Below are positions 1 through 5,110 of a stretch of DNA of 7,140 bases, piece after piece. Location: the NCBI GenBank assembly GCA_009918865.1, contig RGCY01000063.1, forward strand, positions 1-7,140, written 5' to 3'. A model generated the notes under the pieces. The model saw nothing but the letters and a program-made list of their open reading frames with translations. It searched no databases and was not told the DNA's origin. The first letter of the stretch is position 1. Every line of letters begins with the position of its first letter. A program made the position numbers and the translations under genes. The stretch is from Actinomycetota bacterium. Lineage in GTDB: Bacteria > Actinomycetota > Actinomycetes > S36-B12 > UBA5976.

Positions 1-40
1 AGGGGAAGAGTGGACTGAGTGCTCATGTGTGGAGATTCCT

Positions 41-433
41 TTACTTCTTAATGAAAGTACTTAATGCGCCGATGGCCGCGGTATCGGCGACGTTCATCGA
101 TTCGCAAGACTTGCCGAGAGGCTGACTGATTCTCTTCATGTGGCCTGTGAGTACTTTGCCTGGACCGAACTCGACGGTTTGTTCAGCGCCATGTTCGAGG
201 AGGTGTTGGATGGATTGCTTCCAGAGCACAGGGTGATCGATCTGCTCCAAGAGAAGGTCGAATACCAAGCCTGCTTCTGTGTTGAGTCGAGCAGTGAAGT
301 TCGGAACATAGGCATAACGAAGCGATTTGGGCTTCTCTGCCTCAGATGCGGTTGCAAAGACTTCTGCCATTCGCGTCCGGGCAGGCTTCATCAAGACGGA
401 GTGGAAAGGGGCGCTCACTGCAAGAGGCATCTT
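41..433 (-). CDS. fabD: Malonyl-CoA:ACP transacylase, C-terminal fragment (5' part missing)
   Basis: FabD moves the malonyl group from CoA to acyl carrier protein, the entry step of fatty acid elongation in the cytoplasm. Reading the minus strand from about base 433, the protein shows VSAPFHS, which carries the second catalytic-site histidine, followed by LMKPA. Further on comes a segment like 'QIDHPVLWKQSIQHLLEHG', and then the family signature GPGKVLTG followed by KRI. The frame ends at a TAA at 43-41. About 130 residues remain of a usual 300 or so. The nucleophile motif (GHSLGE) and the N-terminal half are absent. The frame stays open to 574, but the extra residues are only the antisense of the phosphatidyltransferase gene and do not look like FabD. 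FabD is not part of this locus in the actinobacteria I know. The fragment therefore marks a rearrangement or a chimeric join, and it may come from another organism. Family identity is firm; its place in this genome is doubtful. Confidence 0.82.
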   Translation of the reverse strand, partial: KMPLAVSAPFHSVLMKPARTRMAEVFATASEAEKPKSLRYAYVPNFTARLNTEAGLVFDLLLEQIDHPVLWKQSIQHLLEHGAEQTVEFGPGKVLTGHMKRISQPLGKSCESMNVADTAAIGALSTFIKK

Positions 434-438
434 GCCCG
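425..438. other. Junction joining two 5'-truncated genes
   Basis: Recognisable FabD sequence (minus strand) begins at about 433-425. Recognisable phosphatidyltransferase sequence (plus strand) begins at about 429-435. Each gene loses its upstream half here, and the two fragments run away from each other. No insertion-sequence ends, tRNA or long repeat is visible at the point. The two reading frames share or nearly share a few bases, as expected for a join at short microhomology. It could be a true inversion or deletion breakpoint, a whole-genome-amplification chimera, or a mis-assembly. Confidence 0.7.
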
Positions 439-761
439 TCATCATCACCGTCGCGGTTATCGCTCGGGATGCCATGCTCGCTTCGCTGTTACCTCGGTTG
501 CGCCGTCGAGGCATCTGGGCTCTGCCGGTCACCTTTGTCGGCAAAGCAGGCACATTCGGTCTGCTACTTGGCATATTTATGTCTTACGCAGCGCACGTGA
601 TGTCATCGTCTTTGGCCTCAACAATTGGCCTAGCAATCGTGTGGCTCGCAACATCCCTCTACTGGATTGCTGGCGTGGGCTACGTGCGTTTGAGCCTTGC
701 TCGAAATCAAACCCGACATGTCGGTTTGACCGAGCCATCGCCGGTGGATTACGGAGGTTGA
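429..761 (+). CDS. CDP-alcohol phosphatidyltransferase (PgsA-like), C-terminal fragment
   Basis: Enzymes of this family condense a CDP-diacylglycerol with an alcohol such as glycerol phosphate or inositol phosphate to make membrane phospholipids. What is left is the C-terminal membrane part. It starts with LPVIITVAVIARDAM, continues with LPVTFVGKAGTF (the conserved 'GK.aTF' region after the active site), and has two hydrophobic helices, from about GLLLGIFMSYAAHV and from STIGLAIVWLATSLYWIAG. The catalytic signature DG..AR...G...D...D lies upstream in intact family members and is absent here, so this fragment alone would be inactive. The upstream codons in this frame (from 327) are antisense FabD, not PgsA. 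The stop TGA at 759-761 lies 3 bases before the GTG of the next gene. A PgsA2 gene holds exactly this position before the DUF881 gene in mycobacteria, which supports the call and implies an operon. The exact substrate cannot be told. Confidence 0.75.
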   Translation: MLPVIITVAVIARDAMLASLLPRLRRRGIWALPVTFVGKAGTFGLLLGIFMSYAAHVMSSSLASTIGLAIVWLATSLYWIAGVGYVRLSLARNQTRHVGLTEPSPVDYGG

Positions 762-764
762 CAC

Positions 765-1523
765 GTGACACCTGAATCCACAAGACACCCAAGCGCCAAC
801 CTTTTTGCAACGCTGACAAATGAGGCCTATGCCAGCGATTACCCTCCCAAGGCTGAGCAGACACACATTTCGCCCAAATGGTGGGCTTCATCCGTGGTGG
901 TTTCAGCCGTCGTCACTCTGGTCATCACAGCCGCTCTCACGTCGACAAACCTGCTTGCCCCCTCTCAACGCTCTCAACAAGCCGAACTTGCAAGCAGGGT
1001 GGAGCAGTTGCGTGAAAGTGTGCGGCGGACCACAACGAATAATGACCAAGAGCGTGCAATGTTGAAATCTCTGGCGGCATCTCAGTTGACCCAGTCCAAG
1101 CAAGGACGAACACTTTTGGCACAACTATCCGCTGCAGAGGTAGCAGCTGGCGTCACAGCGGTCTCAGATAGCGGCGTGTGCATCACAATCGAACAACGTT
1201 CACGGAACTCAGGGCAGATTTCTGACCGGGACATGCAACGCCTCGTCAATGAATTGTGGCGTCGAGGAGCAACTGCGATGAGCATCAACGGATATCGCTT
1301 GACGTCGCGCACCGCAATCCGAACCGCCGGCAATGCCATTCTCGTTTCCTACCGCCCTATCGATTGGCCGTACCAGGTGTGCGTGGTCGGTTCGGCGGCC
1401 AGCACATCAACATTGAGTCGACCTGCGCTAGCGGGCGTGCTCACCAAGTTTGACCTTGCACATGGCGTAAAGTCTCAGGTGCGAGCGTTGTGGGTAGTGG
1501 CACCTGCAGCCAAAGTTGACTAA
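765..1523 (+). CDS. DUF881 family membrane protein (first copy, Rv1823 position)
   Basis: This is a 252-residue protein of the DUF881 family (YlxW/YlxX of Bacillus; Rv1823 of mycobacteria). Its molecular function is unknown. Residues 1-38 look cytoplasmic, about 39-60 form one membrane helix (WWASSVVVSAVVTLVITAAL), and about 67-112 are polar and probably coiled coil. The C-terminal domain (about 120-252), likely outside the membrane, carries the family core: DRDMQRLVNELWRRGATAMS, then INGYRLTSRTAIR, then AGNAILVSYRPIDWPY. The GTG start is supported by GGAGG at 753-757, seven bases upstream. It follows the phosphatidyltransferase fragment by 3 bases and precedes sbp by 41 bases, so a single transcript is likely. 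Two cysteines (139 and 206), each within a predicted strand of the outer domain, are a possible disulfide pair; that is inference. The family call is sure, the role is not. Confidence 0.9.
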   Translation: MTPESTRHPSANLFATLTNEAYASDYPPKAEQTHISPKWWASSVVVSAVVTLVITAALTSTNLLAPSQRSQQAELASRVEQLRESVRRTTTNNDQERAMLKSLAASQLTQSKQGRTLLAQLSAAEVAAGVTAVSDSGVCITIEQRSRNSGQISDRDMQRLVNELWRRGATAMSINGYRLTSRTAIRTAGNAILVSYRPIDWPYQVCVVGSAASTSTLSRPALAGVLTKFDLAHGVKSQVRALWVVAPAAKVD

Positions 1524-1564
1524 CCAGAGCACCACCTCCAGATTCACGTCGTCAAGGAGTAATC

Positions 1565-1897
1565 ATGATTCCAGTTCTCGGGCTCATCGCCGGGGTGCTG
1601 CTTGGCGTGCTTCTAAAGCCCGACGTCCCTCTCTGGCTTCAGCCCTACTTGCCGATTGCAGTTGTCGCGGCACTGGACGCGGTCCTAGGGGCTCTCAGAG
1701 CCCTATTTGACGGCGCGTTTAGCGACCGAGTTTTTGTGATTTCCTTCGCATCAAACGTCACGATTGCAGGCTTGCTCGTATTCCTCGGAGACAGCCTTGG
1801 TGTCGGTTCACAAATTTCAACCGGCATCGTCATCATTCTGACCCTGCGAATCTTCTCCAATGTGGCGGCAATTCGCCGGCACTTCTTTAAGGCATGA
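1565..1897 (+). CDS. sbp: Small basic protein (Sbp, DUF1290), multi-pass membrane protein
   Basis: This 110-residue integral membrane protein belongs to the Sbp family, known from Bacillus between divIB and ftsA and from actinobacteria at Rv1824. Its biochemical role is unknown. It shows about four hydrophobic segments: residues 1-17 (MIPVLGLIAGVLLGVLL), about 24-45, about 57-75 and about 79-97. The family-typical stretches ALDAVLGALRALFDG, VFVISFASN, LGDSLGVGSQIS and LRIFSN..AIRRHFF are all present, the last giving a basic C-terminal tail. Length is normal for the family. The ATG has a strong Shine-Dalgarno site, AAGGAG at 1554-1559. The last codon and stop overlap the ATG of the second DUF881 gene by four bases (ATGA), so the two are probably translationally coupled and made together. 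Confidence 0.93.
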   Translation: MIPVLGLIAGVLLGVLLKPDVPLWLQPYLPIAVVAALDAVLGALRALFDGAFSDRVFVISFASNVTIAGLLVFLGDSLGVGSQISTGIVIILTLRIFSNVAAIRRHFFKA

Positions 1898-2598
1898 CCA
1901 CCGCACGGCAGCGGCTGCTGCGCATTCGCCTTGGGCAAGCCTGGCACCCTGCTGCCACCAAGCGACAACTTGTTGCGGCTGCTGTTGCTCTGACACTTGG
2001 CTTCGGTTCAGTGGCCGCGTGGCGCGCTTCGCACAGCGACACGGCTCTTGCGGTCGCGCGCCCAGAGCAGTTGCTATCCGTGTTGGATTCGTTGAACAGT
2101 CGACAACAGCGTCTTGAGGCTGAACAACGTCAACTTGCGGTCACGAGACAAAAGCTTGAATCTGGTTCGAACGCGGCGGCAGTCACGGAAGCACGCAAGC
2201 GCCTTGCGGTCTTGAACACCTTGGCTGGCACTACTCCCGTGACCGGTCCGGGCCTAACACTGGTAATCGCGGACCCAGACCAACTCGTGCCATCATCCAT
2301 GCTCCTAGACGCAGTTCAAGAGTTGCGCGACGCTGGCGCGGAGGCCATCTCGATTGGTTCTGTCCGGGTTGTCGCTCGAACCTGGTTTGCAGATGTCGCA
2401 TCCGGCGGTATCAATGTCGCCGGTCGTGTTCTGAAACCTCCTTACACCGTGACCGCCATCGGAGATGGCGCAACGATGCGCACCGCGCTGGGTATTCCTG
2501 GTGGGGTCATAGAGTCGGTCAAAGGTGCGGGTGGTTCTGTGCGAGTGTCTGTGGGCAAAGCAGTGACGATAACGGCCGTGGTACCCACCCGGCGATGA
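1894..2598 (+). CDS. DUF881 family membrane protein (second copy, Rv1825 position)
   Basis: This is a 234-residue DUF881 protein, the partner of the copy on the other side of sbp. A short basic N terminus leads to one membrane helix at about 26-43 (LVAAAVALTLGFGSVAAW). A charged, glutamine-rich, probably coiled-coil stretch follows at about 57-107. The conserved outer domain begins at TGPGLTLVIADPDQ and continues with LLDAVQELRDAGAEAISIGS, VRVVARTWFAD, the LKPPYTVTAIGD strand and ALGIPGGVIESV. It matches the family pattern more closely than the first copy. Translation starts at the ATG that overlaps the sbp stop; I see no separate strong ribosome site, which fits coupling. After it come 73 bases before gcvH with no clear terminator. 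The arrangement DUF881-Sbp-DUF881 suggests a membrane complex, but no function is established. Confidence 0.92.
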   Translation: MTTARQRLLRIRLGQAWHPAATKRQLVAAAVALTLGFGSVAAWRASHSDTALAVARPEQLLSVLDSLNSRQQRLEAEQRQLAVTRQKLESGSNAAAVTEARKRLAVLNTLAGTTPVTGPGLTLVIADPDQLVPSSMLLDAVQELRDAGAEAISIGSVRVVARTWFADVASGGINVAGRVLKPPYTVTAIGDGATMRTALGIPGGVIESVKGAGGSVRVSVGKAVTITAVVPTRR

Positions 2599-2671
2599 AC
2601 ATCGAGTGGGTTGTGGGAGAGTGTGCATAAGCGCCTGAACTGGGCGACTGGGGTAGACACAGGAGACGACC

Positions 2672-3058
2672 ATGTCGAACATTCCGCAAGAACTGAAATA
2701 CACCGCAGAGCATGAGTGGGTTTCAAGTGTCGGTGACGCGTCAGTGCGAATTGGCATCACCGATCATGCCCAGGATGCGCTCGGAGACATTGTTTTCGTC
2801 AACCTGCCTACCGTTGGGTCGAGCGTCGTCGCTGGACAGGCATGCGGCGAAGTCGAGTCCACGAAGAGCGTGAGCGATTTATACGCGCCAGTTTCAGGTG
2901 TGGTCGTAGCCGTGAATGAAGCAGTTGTGACATCCCCTGAGTCCATTAACGCCGACCCGTACGGCGCCGGCTGGCTCTTTGATGTGAGTGCAGCCAATCC
3001 CGCTGACATGGATGGTCTGCTCGACGCCGCCGCCTACGCAGGCTTGCTGGGGGAGTAG
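2672..3058 (+). CDS. gcvH: Glycine cleavage system H protein
   Basis: GcvH is the small cytoplasmic carrier whose lipoyl arm shuttles the aminomethyl intermediate between GcvP, GcvT and the lipoamide dehydrogenase during glycine breakdown to CO2, ammonia and methylene-tetrahydrofolate. The 128-residue length is normal. Visible features are the N-terminal YTAEHEWV, the GITDHAQDALGDIVFVNLP segment, and the lipoylation site in GEVESTKSVSDLYAPVSG, where lysine 65 is the modified residue. The C-terminal part has the typical NADPYGAGWLF. ATG at 2672 is chosen because AGGAG at 2661-2665 lies six bases before it. The gene follows the second DUF881 gene by 73 bases and precedes the FHA gene by 52. GcvP is encoded about 2.7 kb downstream; gcvT is not in the window. 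Confidence 0.97.
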   Translation: MSNIPQELKYTAEHEWVSSVGDASVRIGITDHAQDALGDIVFVNLPTVGSSVVAGQACGEVESTKSVSDLYAPVSGVVVAVNEAVVTSPESINADPYGAGWLFDVSAANPADMDGLLDAAAYAGLLGE

Positions 3059-3073
3059 CCCACGAATTCGGAC

Positions 3074-3104
3074 TTGCACTCGACCTCAACTGCAGGTCTA
3101 GAGT
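3074..3104 (+). promoter_or_regulatory. MerR-type promoter of the FHA-ftsR pair, leaderless
   Basis: TTGCAC at 3074-3079 is a good -35 box and TAGAGT at 3099-3104 fits the actinobacterial -10 pattern TANNNT. The spacer is 19 bases, longer than the usual 17, as in promoters activated by MerR-family proteins. Six bases after the -10 comes the ATG at 3111, so transcription probably starts at or next to the first base of the coding sequence. No Shine-Dalgarno site is visible before this ATG. Seen by eye only; no start-site data. Confidence 0.6.
3082..3098. promoter_or_regulatory. Probable MerR operator (GACCT-N7-AGGTC)
   Basis: GACCTCAACTGCAGGTC has perfect 5-base arms around a 7-base centre. 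It fills the promoter spacer from two bases after the -35 to the base before the -10, the place where MerR-family dimers bind and untwist the DNA. Its reverse complement nearly equals the element at 4974-4991. The FtsR-like regulator encoded in the same transcript is the simplest candidate binder (autoregulation), with the second MerR protein as the alternative; which one binds is inference. Confidence 0.55.
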
Positions 3105-3110
3105 TGCCCT

Positions 3111-3590
3111 ATGACAACTCAACCGTGCTCGGTTTGTGGCGCATCTCTGGAACCGGTTGACCGCTTTTGCAGTGGCTGCGGTGCACGAGTGAATGCGGCG
3201 GGCGATACCTCCACAATTCCCGTTCCCACGGCACTCAGGGATTCTGTTGAATTGTCCGCCCCTGCCCCTCAGTCCGATTTGCCCCACGGGGTTGCCGCCT
3301 TCGTCGTACAACGCGGTCCGGACGCGGGCACTCGGTTCTTGTTGGCAGGTAAATCTGAGTTCGCACTGGGGCGTGACAGCGAGTCTGATGTGTTTCTTGA
3401 CGATGTGACTGTCTCTCGCCGACACGCAACGGTGCATCATGCGGACGGTTCATGGCAGGTGCGAGATGCCGGAAGCCTCAACGGCACTTACGTCAACGGT
3501 AAACGAGCCGCCGAAGCGTCATTGAAGTCCGGGGATTTAGTAACAGTGGGCAAATTTCACTTCACCTTCCATATTGGTGGGCAAGCATGA
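3111..3590 (+). CDS. garA: FHA-domain protein of the GarA/OdhI type with N-terminal zinc ribbon
   Basis: Proteins of this family bind phosphothreonine and, in mycobacteria and corynebacteria, inhibit 2-oxoglutarate dehydrogenase and act on glutamate metabolism until serine/threonine kinases phosphorylate them. This 159-residue protein begins with a zinc-ribbon pattern, CSVC at 6-9 and CSGC at 20-23. A flexible linker (about 28-60) contains DTSTIPV, which sits where GarA/OdhI carry the phosphorylated ETTS. The FHA domain (about 61-157) has FALGRD (Gly87, Arg88), the SRRH signature at 102-105, and LNGTYVN at 123-129, the usual phosphopeptide-binding residues. Zinc-ribbon forms also occur in Streptomyces; mycobacterial GarA lacks it. 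The first threonine of the motif is replaced by aspartate here. Its stop overlaps the ATG of the FtsR-like gene (ATGA). The ATG at 3111 is favoured because the -10 box lies six bases upstream. Whether it acts on 2-oxoglutarate dehydrogenase in this organism is inferred. Confidence 0.9.
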   Translation: MTTQPCSVCGASLEPVDRFCSGCGARVNAAGDTSTIPVPTALRDSVELSAPAPQSDLPHGVAAFVVQRGPDAGTRFLLAGKSEFALGRDSESDVFLDDVTVSRRHATVHHADGSWQVRDAGSLNGTYVNGKRAAEASLKSGDLVTVGKFHFTFHIGGQA

Positions 3591-4318
3591 AAGCGGCAGC
3601 AGTTGACGGACTTTTGAGTATTGGTGAAGTCATTGATTCACTTCGATCCGAATTCCCCGATGTGTCAGTTTCGAAGATTCGATTTCTGGAATCCGAGCAG
3701 CTGCTAACACCGGTTCGCACGTCGAGCGGCTACCGAAAGTTCTCGCAGGCTCATGTTGAACGGTTGCGTTACATCTTGCGTGCTCAGCGTGAGCGCTATC
3801 TACCGTTGAAAGTAATTCGGGAAGAACTTGATGCGATTGACCGCGGCTTACAACCAACAACGGGAGAGGCCCGGGCAGTTCGAGTTCCGCGTGCACTTGT
3901 TGTCGCCGGGGGAGTGCAATCCGATGATGACGATGTCCACGGTGCCACCCTCAGACTCACTCGCGATGAGCTGCTGCGTGAAAGTGGGCTTTCCGAAGCG
4001 CTCCTCCAAACCATTGAGCAGTACGGCCTCGTTCAGAAGCAAGACGATGGGCACTACGACATCCACGCGTTGCGCGTGTGCGCATGCGCCTTCGAATTGA
4101 CCGAGTTTGGAATCGAAGCACGTCACTTGCGCCAATTCAAGGTCGCCGCAGATCGTGAGGTGGGACTGGTGTCTGCAGCGGTCACTCCCTACATGAAGAA
4201 GTCCAACCCCGGAAGTCGGCCTCGTGCGCACGACATGGCCAGGGAAGTGGCCAGCCTGATTCTTCGCCTCCATGCATCTTTGTTGCAGTCCGGGCTCAAT
4301 GCCCACCTTGAAGATTAG
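3587..4318 (+). CDS. ftsR: MerR-family transcription regulator, FtsR type (Rv1828 position)
   Basis: FtsR of Corynebacterium is a MerR-family regulator reported to activate ftsZ, linking it to cell division; Rv1828 is the mycobacterial counterpart. This 243-residue protein has an N-terminal winged helix-turn-helix (about 10-85). It includes LSIGEVIDSLRSEFPDVSVS, SKIRFLE at 29-35 and SSGYRKFS around 46-53, then RYLPLKVIREEL at 70-81, all typical. A linker with an acidic SDDDDV stretch follows. The C-terminal effector or dimer domain contains LRLTRDELLRESGLSE, ALRVCACAFEL and FGIEARHLRQFK, and ends LHASLLQSGLNAHLED. No metal-binding cysteine set of the CueR kind is apparent. The ATG overlaps the FHA stop by four bases, so translation is probably coupled. 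It likely controls its own promoter at 3074-3104 (inference from operator geometry). Confidence 0.92.
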   Translation: MKAAAVDGLLSIGEVIDSLRSEFPDVSVSKIRFLESEQLLTPVRTSSGYRKFSQAHVERLRYILRAQRERYLPLKVIREELDAIDRGLQPTTGEARAVRVPRALVVAGGVQSDDDDVHGATLRLTRDELLRESGLSEALLQTIEQYGLVQKQDDGHYDIHALRVCACAFELTEFGIEARHLRQFKVAADREVGLVSAAVTPYMKKSNPGSRPRAHDMAREVASLILRLHASLLQSGLNAHLED

Positions 4319-4413
4319 GCATCTCCCGGAGTCGCCACACACGCATGGTCCAACTGACCGCCTCAGTTCGTCTCTGTGAGTTGCGTAGGTTGGTCGAACT
4401 AGGGGATGTGCGG

Positions 4414-4442
4414 CTGCACAATCAAGGTTCGGCGCGTACTCT
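4414..4442 (+). promoter_or_regulatory. Leaderless promoter of the DUF151 gene
   Basis: CTGCAC at 4414-4419 (one base from TTGCAC), a 17-base spacer and TACTCT at 4437-4442 form a plausible promoter. Exactly six bases separate the -10 from ATG 4449, so the transcript would start at the start codon. There is no Shine-Dalgarno site before that ATG. Unlike the FHA promoter, the spacer is of normal length and has no palindrome. The 130-base gap after the FtsR-like gene (4319-4448) otherwise holds nothing I recognise. Confidence 0.55.
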
Positions 4443-4448
4443 CGTGGT

Positions 4449-4937
4449 ATGCGTGAAGTTGATGTTCTTGGAGTCCGGTTGCAGTTGCCGAACAACGCCC
4501 CGGTGGTGCTACTCAAGGAGCGCGATGGTCAGCGCGTTCTGCCCATCTGGATTGGCGCTCCTGAAGCCGCTGCCATCGCATTCGGACTCGAGGGGACACG
4601 ACCTGAGCGGCCGCTCACACACGATTTGTTGCTAGACGTTGCAACCGCGAGTGGGCGCAGCGTGACCGCTGTCGAGGTCACACAGATGATTGATCAAGTT
4701 TTCTATGCGGACCTGATTCTTGACGATGGCACCCGGGTCACGGCTCGTCCATCAGATGCAATTGCCGTGGCAGTCCGCGGTCCGCTGCCCATTTCGGTAG
4801 CCGACGATGTCATGGACGAGGCGGCTGTGGTCCCAGACGATGATGAGGAATCCGCCCCAACGGAAGACGACCTAGAACAGTTCCGGGCATTCCTTGACAC
4901 AGTGTCACCAGAGGACTTCGACTCACCTCAAGCCTGA
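4449..4937 (+). CDS. DUF151 / bifunctional nuclease family protein (Rv1829 position)
   Basis: This 162-residue cytoplasmic protein belongs to the DUF151 (BFN) family, named after a plant protein reported to have nuclease activity. The function of the bacterial members is not settled. The domain spans about residues 3-125: VLGVRLQLPNNAPVVLLKE, then LPIWIG at 31-36, AAAIAF, RPLTHDLL at 54-61, VFYADLIL, and ARPSDAIAVAVR around 99-110, all hallmark segments. The C-terminal tail (about 124-162) is strongly acidic (PDDDEESAPTEDDLEQF) and ends with a FLDTVSPEDF segment that I recall from actinobacterial members. The protein lies between the two MerR genes, as Rv1829 does. The start ATG is fixed by the -10 box six bases upstream rather than by a ribosome site. 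A nuclease role is not supported by any specific motif I can point to. Confidence 0.9.
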   Translation: MREVDVLGVRLQLPNNAPVVLLKERDGQRVLPIWIGAPEAAAIAFGLEGTRPERPLTHDLLLDVATASGRSVTAVEVTQMIDQVFYADLILDDGTRVTARPSDAIAVAVRGPLPISVADDVMDEAAVVPDDDEESAPTEDDLEQFRAFLDTVSPEDFDSPQA

Positions 4938-4966
4938 CGATGTCCGCGCCCACCGGGATGGACTGA

Positions 4967-4997
4967 TCGGACTAACCTTCAAGTTGAGGTTTAAGTT
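4967..4997 (+). promoter_or_regulatory. Possible MerR-type promoter of the second MerR gene
   Basis: TAAGTT at 4992-4997 fits TANNNT. Nineteen bases upstream lies TCGGAC at 4967-4972, a weak -35. A weak -35 with a 19-base spacer is common where an activator is needed. Transcription would begin near 5004, leaving about 107 untranslated bases before ATG 5111, in contrast to the leaderless genes nearby. The assignment rests mainly on the operator-like palindrome that fills the spacer. Confidence 0.45.
4974..4991. promoter_or_regulatory. Probable MerR operator (AACCT-N8-AGGTT)
   Basis: AACCTTCAAGTTGAGGTT has perfect 5-base outer arms and lies directly against the -10 box at 4992. Read against the reverse complement of the element at 3082-3098, the cores are ACCTTCAAGTTGAGGT and ACCTGC-AGTTGAGGT: one mismatch and one gap. 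Two so similar sites in the same position relative to -10 boxes, each before a MerR gene's transcript, argue for a shared regulator. Confidence 0.55.
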
Positions 4998-5101
4998 GCG
5001 TGTCGGGGTGCTGGTTCCCTCACTTTTCCCTGACCGGGCGTACCCTTAGGCGCTCTAAGCCAGTTCTCGCTCAGGCGGTTTCCGGCTCACCAAAACAGCG
5101 T

Positions 5102-5106
5102 GGAGG
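5102..5106 (+). promoter_or_regulatory. Ribosome binding site deciding the start of the second MerR gene
   Basis: GGAGG lies four bases before ATG 5111. The frame is open upstream to a GTG at 5000, but the intervening residues resemble no MerR N terminus and the putative promoter would start transcription after that GTG. The internal ATG is therefore preferred. Confidence 0.7.
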
Positions 5107-5110
5107 GCAG

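Noticed and set aside
434..574. Extension of the FabD reading frame upstream to an ATG at 574
   Set aside because: These residues are the antisense of the phosphatidyltransferase fragment and show no FabD motif; the open frame is chance.
140..775. Long plus-strand frame of 211 codons overlapping the first two fragments
   Set aside because: Arginine- and histidine-rich product without recognisable domain; it is a shadow of the FabD and PgsA frames.
2599..2671. Separate promoter for gcvH (TTGTGG at 2611 with CATAAG at 2626)
   Set aside because: Spacing between the hexamers is only nine bases and no TANNNT box at proper distance was found; cotranscription with the DUF881 operon is as likely.
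3848..4516. Minus-strand frame of 222 codons opposite the FtsR-like gene
   Set aside because: The plus strand encodes a clear MerR protein with family motifs over the whole length; the antisense product resembles nothing known.
4345..4635. Plus-strand frame of 96 codons across the DUF151 start
   Set aside because: It overlaps the well-supported DUF151 frame and its product has no recognisable features.
4978..5001. Tandem 12-base repeat TTCAAGTTGAGG / TTTAAGTTGCGT
   Set aside because: Nine of twelve bases match, but the second copy is mostly the -10 region; the palindrome explanation accounts better for the conserved bases.
5000..5110. Upstream GTG (5000) as the start of the second MerR protein, adding 37 residues
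   Set aside because: The added residues do not resemble family members, the likely transcription start lies downstream of that GTG, and ATG 5111 has a good GGAGG site.
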